From contig CM040126.1 of assembly GCA_022559845.1 (NCBI GenBank), positions 143,724,064 to 143,788,063 on the forward strand: a stretch of DNA of 64,000 nt, written 5' to 3'. Below, in pieces: positions 58,653 to 64,000 of this stretch. The notes under the pieces are model-generated. The model was not told the origin of the DNA. It ran no database searches and saw only the letters and a program-made list of their open reading frames with translations. This DNA comes from Amorphophallus konjac (taxonomy: Eukaryota > Streptophyta > Magnoliopsida > Alismatales > Araceae). The position numbers and the translations under genes are program-made. Numbering within the stretch: the stretch's first letter is position 1; each line of letters opens with the position of its first letter.

Positions 58653-59741
58653 GCTGCCCCGCCTTGGCGTCTGCTTTGCAAGGGAGTGACACGTAATGGA
58701 ATGGTATCGAAGTGGAGTGAAATGGAGTGGGAATGGACTAATAAGTTGATGCCAAGGTGTGATGAGACACGCTTTTGACGTTACTGTTTGGAATCTTTCC
58801 TGAAGTTTCAATTAGGCGACCTTGAAGGAGGTCTTTCAAATTTTGACGATTTGCTTGGACGGAGATCAAATAAGGGAGGGTGAGATGTGCGCTCAGGCAC
58901 GAAACAAAAAGAGACCAACATCTCGGTGTGGAAGTACCTGGGTCATAAACTTGTAGGTTTCACCTTTGGGGGGCGGTTACCAGCCAACGTGGAAGTGCTG
59001 CGGCCAAGGTGGGTCAAGCAAGGTAAAAAGCAAAGGAATATCTTAGGGTCTGTCCAAACAAGGGTATCCTTTGGAAGAGCAGCGTAGGGCCATTTCAAGG
59101 AAACTCAGTATTTCATTCGGAGTGGAATATCTCATATTTGTAAGAATTGAAGCACATCGGCTTTCGCAATCGAATCACTTGAATGATCTTCCGCAATAAA
59201 TCAAAGTCCTATATGAATGCATGCTGGGCTTAAAGAAAAATTTAAAACAAACTAAAATAGAAAATAGCCAAGGATAATATTGTCAACTTGTTAAGAATGG
59301 GTCAGGATACCGATCCGGTGAGCCGACACTAGGCTGGGGCCCATTTATCCGCACACCAACTCGCTGAATGGAACCGTCGTCCCCATGCTATCACAAGTTA
59401 ATGGCTTATCCGTACAACTCAAATTCTTCCGGGATCATCACTATTTTTGTTGAAGGGGAACTCAAATCCCAGATTCGTTCGGGCCGCGAGGTCCTTGACA
59501 TGTTCTAGTTGTGTAGGTATCATATACTACGATGCATGACATGGGGGGACCAACCATTGAAAGGTGGGACAGGAGATAGGACAAAGACGTCCGTTAGTAA
59601 AACCTGCATAGGCCAGCATTGATTAATAACATCAGAAAGTAATAGAATCGTAACAGAATCGCACCACAATGGAAAGGAGCTCTTGCCAAAATCCTGACAT
59701 TGACCGCTGATGTGACATGTTCTGTCCTGTAGCGATCTTCC
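58653..59741. other. RLG-8 internal region next to the LTR, no gene seen
   Basis: There is no credible coding frame on either strand. It begins with the candidate polypurine tract (cgccaaggcggggcagc on the minus strand). The rest is unremarkable unique sequence, probably untranslated. Confidence 0.45.
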
Positions 59742-59743
59742 CT

Positions 59744-59753
59744 TCCTATAAGA
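59744..59753 (+). promoter_or_regulatory. Putative TATA box of the PMD gene
   Basis: cctataagaa lies 98 bases before the ATG at 59842 and 35 bases before an in-frame ATG at 59779. The distance suits a start of transcription near 59780 and translation from 59842 (inference). Confidence 0.45.
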
Positions 59754-59841
59754 ACTCCCCTTAGGCTAGTTCATTCAAATGCACCAAGGTGGGTTTTGGA
59801 AGCTCAGGAGAGGAAGGAGAGGAGAATCTAGAGATCTCAGG

Positions 59842-60187
59842 ATGGAAGGAGAGTCTTCCCGTGTTATGAAGAGGAGCAGGCCTGGCCGCGAGATTGGGCG
59901 ACTCTCCGACCTCAAGGGTCATCTCAGCGGGATGATCATGTCGCATATAGTAAGCTGATTCATTTCAACTTTTCTCCTCTTGAACCTTCTTCTCACTTGC
60001 TCCCTTCCTCCTTCTTTCTCAGCCATATCCACTCTTCCCGGGCCCGAGGATGTTTTCCAAATTGCCATGGCTTTCAAAGTTAACTTCCAACATATCCATC
60101 GACATGAGGGCCATACTCTCGAAGTGGCATCTGCAGGGGCTCCTTATTCACGCCAAACACTACGAGAAGATTCATATGGACTGGGCG
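59842..60187 (+). CDS. PMD gene exons 1 and 2 (proposed)
   Basis: Exon 1 (59842-59949) encodes 36 residues, MEGESSRVMKRSRPGRE..., and ends at a consensus donor, gtaagc. The intron (59950-60022, 73 bases) ends in a long pyrimidine tract and cag. Exon 2 (60023-60187) is in phase 0 and encodes 55 residues, including IDMRAILSKWHLQGLLIHAK and KIHMDWA. It ends at a gtgtgg donor in phase 0. Joined to exon 3 (63378) the frame stays open. The W-H-L...I-H-M-D-W-A segment has the place of the helix that precedes the A-L-V-E-x-W motif in plant mobile domain proteins. An in-frame ATG at 59779 could add 21 residues. Exon structure is predicted by eye only. Confidence 0.5.
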
Positions 60188-60898
60188 GTGTGGACGCATA
60201 ATTTTATAATTATTTATTTTTGTTTATTATTTATTAGTTTATTTATTTATTTATTGATTTATTGGCGTGCCAGTCACATGTGTGACGATTTCATTGTGCG
60301 CTCGATCTGACTTGGTCAGTCGATTGTGAGTGATCGTGTCTGGACCAGAAGTCCGTCATACCATAAAGGCTATGACGTTAATTACGTCCTTCCAAGGTAG
60401 GACAATCCTTGATTAAACGCCAAAACAGGAGGCCTCATAAGGCAAACAGATATTCATGTGCATAACTTTAAACTTCATACCAGGGCCGGGAAGGCGGGTA
60501 AGAGAATAACATCAACCACAAAAAGAGACTGTAGCGTTGAATCGGCAGTTCGAAACAACTAGACTCGGGGGAAAAGGGGAAATGGAGGATATCAATCACG
60601 GACAGGCTGAGCCATGACCGTGATGGAGGTTCACGGCATCGATCAACATTTCGACAGCATTTCCCCTTTATCCGGATTATGCCCAGGGGGAAATAGGCTA
60701 TCACCCACGGAGTGTCGGGATGAAAGCCGAGAGAAAGAGAGAGGCTGAACCTCCCTACCCATATATAAATGCCATGGGGCAATGTTTGATTTTCCCTTAG
60801 GGAAGCCGGCGGAACTCATGCAGTGGCATAGCCCTCCCGAGCTAAAGGGGTTACTCATAAATCCGATGCGGGACGACAGAATGTAAGTGAACGCTCAA
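60188..60898. other. PMD intron 2, left part
   Basis: Proposed intron sequence between exon 2 and the nested LTR. It begins with the donor gtgtgg and an AT-rich (attt)n-like tract at 60200-60265. No coding frame is recognised. Confidence 0.35.
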
Positions 60899-60917
60899 TG
60901 TTGCGCCCTCGCACGCG

Positions 60918-61020
60918 GATCGACCTGCGCGGTCAGGTCGCGGGGATCGACCTGCCCGGTCAGGTCGCGGGGGTCAAGGGGGCAGCGCCCCTTGCGGGGG
61001 TTTTTGGGGGCAGCGCCCCC
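60918..61020. repeat. GC-rich repeated hairpins at the LTR-9 end
   Basis: gatcgacctg...caggtcgcgggg occurs twice in tandem (60918 and 60945), each with a GACCTG/CAGGTC stem. Two gggggcagcgccccc-type palindromes follow at 60979-60992 and 61006-61020. Confidence 0.8.
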
Positions 61021-61756
61021 GGAACAAAAATTTGGATTGAAGACTCAGTAGTAAAATTTGGTTAGATTATCGGTGCAGTTCCAGCGTGCATAGGTTCCCA
61101 GCATGAAGGCAAGGAGGCCGAGAGGTTCCCGGCGTAGGCTTCTCGGCGCAAGGGCCAAATGGCCATAGGTGTGGGCTCCTCGGCGCGCAGGGGGGCCAAG
61201 GGGGGGTTTCCCGGCGCGCAAGGGAGAAGGCCAATGGCACTTCTCGGCGCGGAGTGCTTGAGCAGGCAATGGAGGCTCTCAGCCTGGGCCTCTCGGCGCG
61301 ACGAGGCTGCAAGGGGGGTCTCGGCGCGGAGGGTTGAGAACGCCATGGAGGCTCTCGGCCCGGGCCTCCCGGCGTGCTGAGGTTGGGTCTCGGCGCGGAG
61401 AGGTTGAGCAGGCCGTGGAGGGGAGGAGATACTCCTGGTGGTTCTCGGCGCCTGAAGAAGTGGCGCCGGGAGCTGTTCACCCGATTCACTGTGGGCTGGG
61501 CCGAGAGGTGTGAGGGCGCCGGGACAAGAAACAGAGCTTACGGTACTCTGTTTTGAGTTTTTCTTGGATTTTCAGTCAGATTGGAGGGATCTGGGAGATT
61601 GTGGGCTTACTGACTGCTGGGGTTTGATTAGGCAAGGGTTCAATCTCATCAAGGAGGGGTTGAATGGAAGAGGATCGGAGAATCCAGTAGCCGGATGGGC
61701 TTTGAGTCGTCACATACCATCAACCGCCGAGGACCATTTAATATTGTCTTTGATCG

Positions 61757-61971
61757 CCCTGAGAGCCAAGAGATGGCTGTCTCTGGCCTCAGGGACAACC
61801 TGGACGAAGCTATTCATGGCGGGATCACGTCATAAACCTTTAACATGATTTCATCGATGCGGTTTAAGCATTTCCACGGGAAGAGGAATTCATATAGGCT
61901 GTCGAAGCCACTGCACATATTGATAGCAGACCACCTCAGGGGCCAAGAGATGGTCTGTCTCTGGCCCTGAG
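61757..61971. repeat. Pair of related hairpins
   Basis: Segments 61757-61794 and 61935-61971 share the core ggccaagagatgg/tgtctctggcc, and each folds on itself through ctgag-g-gcca...tctctggcc-ctcag arms. They lie 178 bases apart. Confidence 0.75.
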
Positions 61972-62527
61972 CAAGTCCAGAAAATCCCATGCGAATGACA
62001 ACGAATGGCCCACGACATTGATATATCTAGAGCTACATTTATTCTACTGAAGATAATTGAACCCGAAGACCCATCAGAGAATTAGGTGCGCTTCAGTTGA
62101 GCTAAAGATGAAAACATATGGAGGAAAAGCATAGCAGCAGACGGAGAGATAGCCGGCAGATACTTCAATCGCCCAGCACCCAAACGGGCCACTAGAGCAT
62201 GTCATTTCATTGGATCACCCCAGAACTCACACCAATCACACGGAGGGAATGAGGGAGAGGGAGATGAATATACATCGGGATATCCCGGTTACATCCAAAA
62301 GAAAATCAAGATAAACTCGGCAAGATTACATGAAGAAGAAAACAAAACCATGGGGGAGGGCGGAGCATTGACTCCTCTCCCTCCCCGGCTGCCCACCTGG
62401 ACTTCCTCTCCTTCTTTCTCTTCTTCTTTCTTTTCTCAGCGGAGGAGGATGCTCTCTCTCTCTATGTTGGTCTCTTCCCCTTTCTCTTTTTTTTTTTTGG
62501 CCGCCGATCCCCCTTTTCCATGTTCGA

Positions 62528-62545
62528 AGGGAGGGGTTTTTATAA
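62528..62545 (-). promoter_or_regulatory. TATA box of LTR-9 (minus strand)
   Basis: The minus strand reads gcttataaaaacccctccc, a near-ideal plant TATA box. It is followed downstream on that strand by a purine/pyrimidine-rich leader. Confidence 0.5.
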
Positions 62546-62648
62546 GCGTTTCCCCCCTCCTCGGCAGGCTTCATCAAGCCTTTTCCTTCTCGGCAGACAC
62601 CATCTCGGCGCGCCTCAAACAGGCTTCCCGGCGCGCCTGCCTTCAACT

Positions 62649-62750
62649 TCTCGGCGCCACCCTTTGGGCTTCAGCAAGTGGCTCTCGGCGTCACCTTTTG
62701 GGCTTCAGCAAGTGGCTCTCGGCGTCACCTTTTGGGCTTCAGCAAGTGGC
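62649..62750. repeat. Three tandem 34-bp units
   Basis: Units start with tctcggcg at 62649, 62683 and 62717. The second and third are identical and the first has a few differences. Each contains the CTCGGCG word typical of LTR-9 and a gggcttcagcaagtggc tail. Confidence 0.95.
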
Positions 62751-62901
62751 TCTCGGCGCATCACCTCTCGGCATGGTTGTTGGCCTCTCGGCACCACACA
62801 CGGATGGGCCCATTTAGGTCTTTTAGTATTTCATTCTTCCTATCTTAATAGCTGTTAAAGCCCATTAATTGGTGAGCTAACATGGTTTCATCAGAGTATT
62901 T

Positions 62902-63300
62902 CTGGAGGTTTTCATCGGTCAGTGGACCGCAGTTCTTCATCAGTAATGCCGTCTGAGCGACGACAATACCGGACATCAGCTTGGCCGGGGAGGGCTTCAG
63001 CCGGGTGACAGCTTCAGAAATGGACTTTCTGTAATCCTGGCTTTGCAGGAGTTCCTTGGATCTTCATCTGCCGGTACCGGCTTCATCTTTATCTCATATC
63101 ACATCTGTCAACAAGCCGACATCTGACTTGTCCTGACATGTCATTTGTGGACTCCCGGATGAGGCAGTAGTACAGCTCTCATTGAAATGAGCTGGAAGGT
63201 CTCATCAGTCGAGTGACTGCTGCTTTATCAGTGCTGCTGTCTGAGTGACATCGGCACCAGTCATCAGCTTGGCCGACAAAGGCTTTAGCCGGGTAAACAG
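62902..63300. repeat. Diverged direct duplication in the PMD intron
   Basis: A segment of about 109 bases at 62902-63010 resembles 63192-63300. Shared words include catcagcttggcc, gccgtctgag/gctgtctgag and agccgggt at like positions. The offset is about 290 bases. Confidence 0.7.
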
Positions 63301-63377
63301 TTGATGAGCTTCATCATTGGCCCTTCACTGCGGGTATGATATGTTTCCACCCTTGTTCATTTTTAAGGTGTCAACAG

Positions 63378-64000
63378 GCGGCTATGGGCGCACTAGTGGA
63401 GATCTGGCATCCCCAGACCCACACTTTTATCTTCCTGACCTTCGAGGCTACCATCCTCTTCGAGGAGGTGGAACTTCTGCTCGGATTGAAGAAATTCAAG
63501 AGTGACGGGAAGGTGAAGGCTATGCGGATGTTGACACGGGGGACTTCCGAAAGTGTCCTTGGAAGCTTCATGCCGCCCGACGCAGCACAAAAGGTTCGTA
63601 CTCAAAAGGGAATTGATTTGCAAAAGCTCGCGGAATGGGTCATGGAGGCCCTGAGAGGGTTACCAGACGATGACTATTTGGAGGGAATCATGAAAGGGTT
63701 CACCATTTGTCTGGCGGGCGCTCTCTTGTTTCCTTATACCGACAACATGGTGGAGGAAGACCAACTGAGTGCTATCTGTGGGATCTGGCGTGGAAAGAGG
63801 GTGGGACCCGCTGTCCTTGCCTACCTGTATAGTGGCCTTACTGCCTCGAGCATGGGTAAGCCTCCTTTTGGTTACGCACCTGTCCTGAATTGCTGGCTGG
63901 ATTTGCATTTCAAGTTTGATCACCGTGAGGGAATGCCAACCGCTTCGAAGCTCTTCCAACAAAGCCCCCTTTATCATATAGCCGACGTGTTAGGCTTCGG
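63378..64000 (+). CDS. PMD gene exon 3, plant mobile domain protein (runs off the window)
   Basis: After the acceptor tcaacag at 63377 the frame is open to the window end, 207 codons. It starts AAMGALVEIWHPQTHTFIF, then ILFEEVELLLGL, the entry motif of the plant mobile domain (PF10536): A-L-V-E-x-W-x-P-x-T-H-T-F, then a hydrophobic strand and E-D-V-x-x-L-L-G-L. Later come LAGALLFPYTDN and GPAVLAYLYSGL, matching the conserved C-x-L-F-P and A-V-L-A-x-L-Y segments. No stop or frameshift is present, unlike the retroelement genes around it. PMD proteins include Arabidopsis MAIN/MAIL1, needed for silencing and genome stability, and a large set carried by transposons. I infer the transposon-borne kind here. 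Confidence 0.75.

Larger units (their letters stand above)
60899..62882 (-). mobile_element. LTR-9, candidate (solo) LTR nested in the PMD intron
   Basis: The plus strand begins tgttgcgccctcg and ends gagctaaca, so on the minus strand it runs TGTTAGCTC...GGGCGCAACA. A strong TATA box (gcttataaaaacccc, minus) lies at 62528-62545. The word CTCGGCGC recurs in two clusters (61090-61465 and 62600-62760). No matching five-base flanks are found (ctcaa left, tggtt right), so the boundaries are tentative. No coding domain. Confidence 0.4.
56584..64000 (-). mobile_element. RLG-8, Tat-type LTR element on the minus strand (continues past the window)
   Basis: It interrupts RLG-5 RT exactly at 56584. On the minus strand it ends ...gcgtctatcaca. 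A second boundary, ...aaggcggggcagc|tgtagacacgcc, lies at 58652, with the form of a Tat polypurine tract and LTR start. So 56584-58652 reads as its 3' LTR and the rest as its internal region. A plant-mobile-domain gene lies on the opposite strand upstream of this LTR, the place where Retand/Grande-type Tat elements carry antisense ORFs. The second LTR is not in the window, so this model is an inference. Confidence 0.5.

Noticed and set aside
60960..61025. Possible organelle-derived DNA (gggggcagcgccccc)
   Set aside because: The palindromes are GC-rich and repeated inside a candidate LTR; no plastid or mitochondrial gene is next to them.
61067..61489. Arg-rich minus-strand open frame
   Set aside because: It is a product of the GC-rich CTCGGCGC words; composition alone explains it.

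Overview
This is repeat-dense nuclear DNA of a flowering plant. Nearly all of it is LTR retrotransposons inserted into one another, and no ordinary single-copy host gene is recognisable. Evidence for a plant: initiator-tRNA-Met primer sites (TGGTATCAGAGC) and one TGGCGCC-type Tat site, Copia elements of SIRE/Maximus type, chromodomain Ty3/Gypsy elements, a Tat-lineage Gypsy, and a plant mobile domain (PMD) coding exon. The species cannot be named from the sequence.

Left block (1-32208). RLC-1 (1-2022) is the end of a Copia LTR plus a short gag piece. It is fused to RLC-2 (2023-32208), a gag-only Copia element with a truncated 5' LTR and a 1,049-bp tandem duplication inside gag. The 3' LTR of RLC-2 is split by two complete insertions: RLG-3, a chromovirus (8862-18409, TSD ctaag), and RLC-4, a second gag-only SIRE-type element (19147-30992, TSD ataaa). 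RLC-4 has 3.5-kb LTRs that each carry about 2 kb of a dispersed AGTCTRTACA motif.

Middle (32209-34230). Decayed sequence with a possible inverted LTR fragment and an initiator tRNA-Met pseudogene.

Right block (about 34231-64000). RLG-5, a Tat-type Gypsy, has been cut in three places. RLG-6 (35834-47146, Tekay-like) lies in its gag. RLN-7 (48461-55620, TSD ccggg) lies in its protease region and is a non-autonomous element carrying one uninterrupted 785-codon ORF of mostly unknown kind. RLG-8 starts at 56584 in its reverse transcriptase and reads on the minus strand. RLG-8 has a palindrome array in its U3 and a 94-bp tandem array, and upstream of its 3' LTR lies a spliced PMD gene on the opposite strand (59842 to beyond 64000). 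The large intron of that gene holds another candidate LTR (60899-62882).

How the parts relate: RLG-3 has a full but broken pol set. RLC-2, RLC-4 and RLN-7 lack pol and would need enzymes from autonomous relatives. RLN-7 shares its terminal sequences and both ends of its protein with the RLG-3 type. Five of the LTR families each carry their own short-motif array, and the three SIRE-type LTRs share a structured leader block whose hairpin is kept by compensatory changes.
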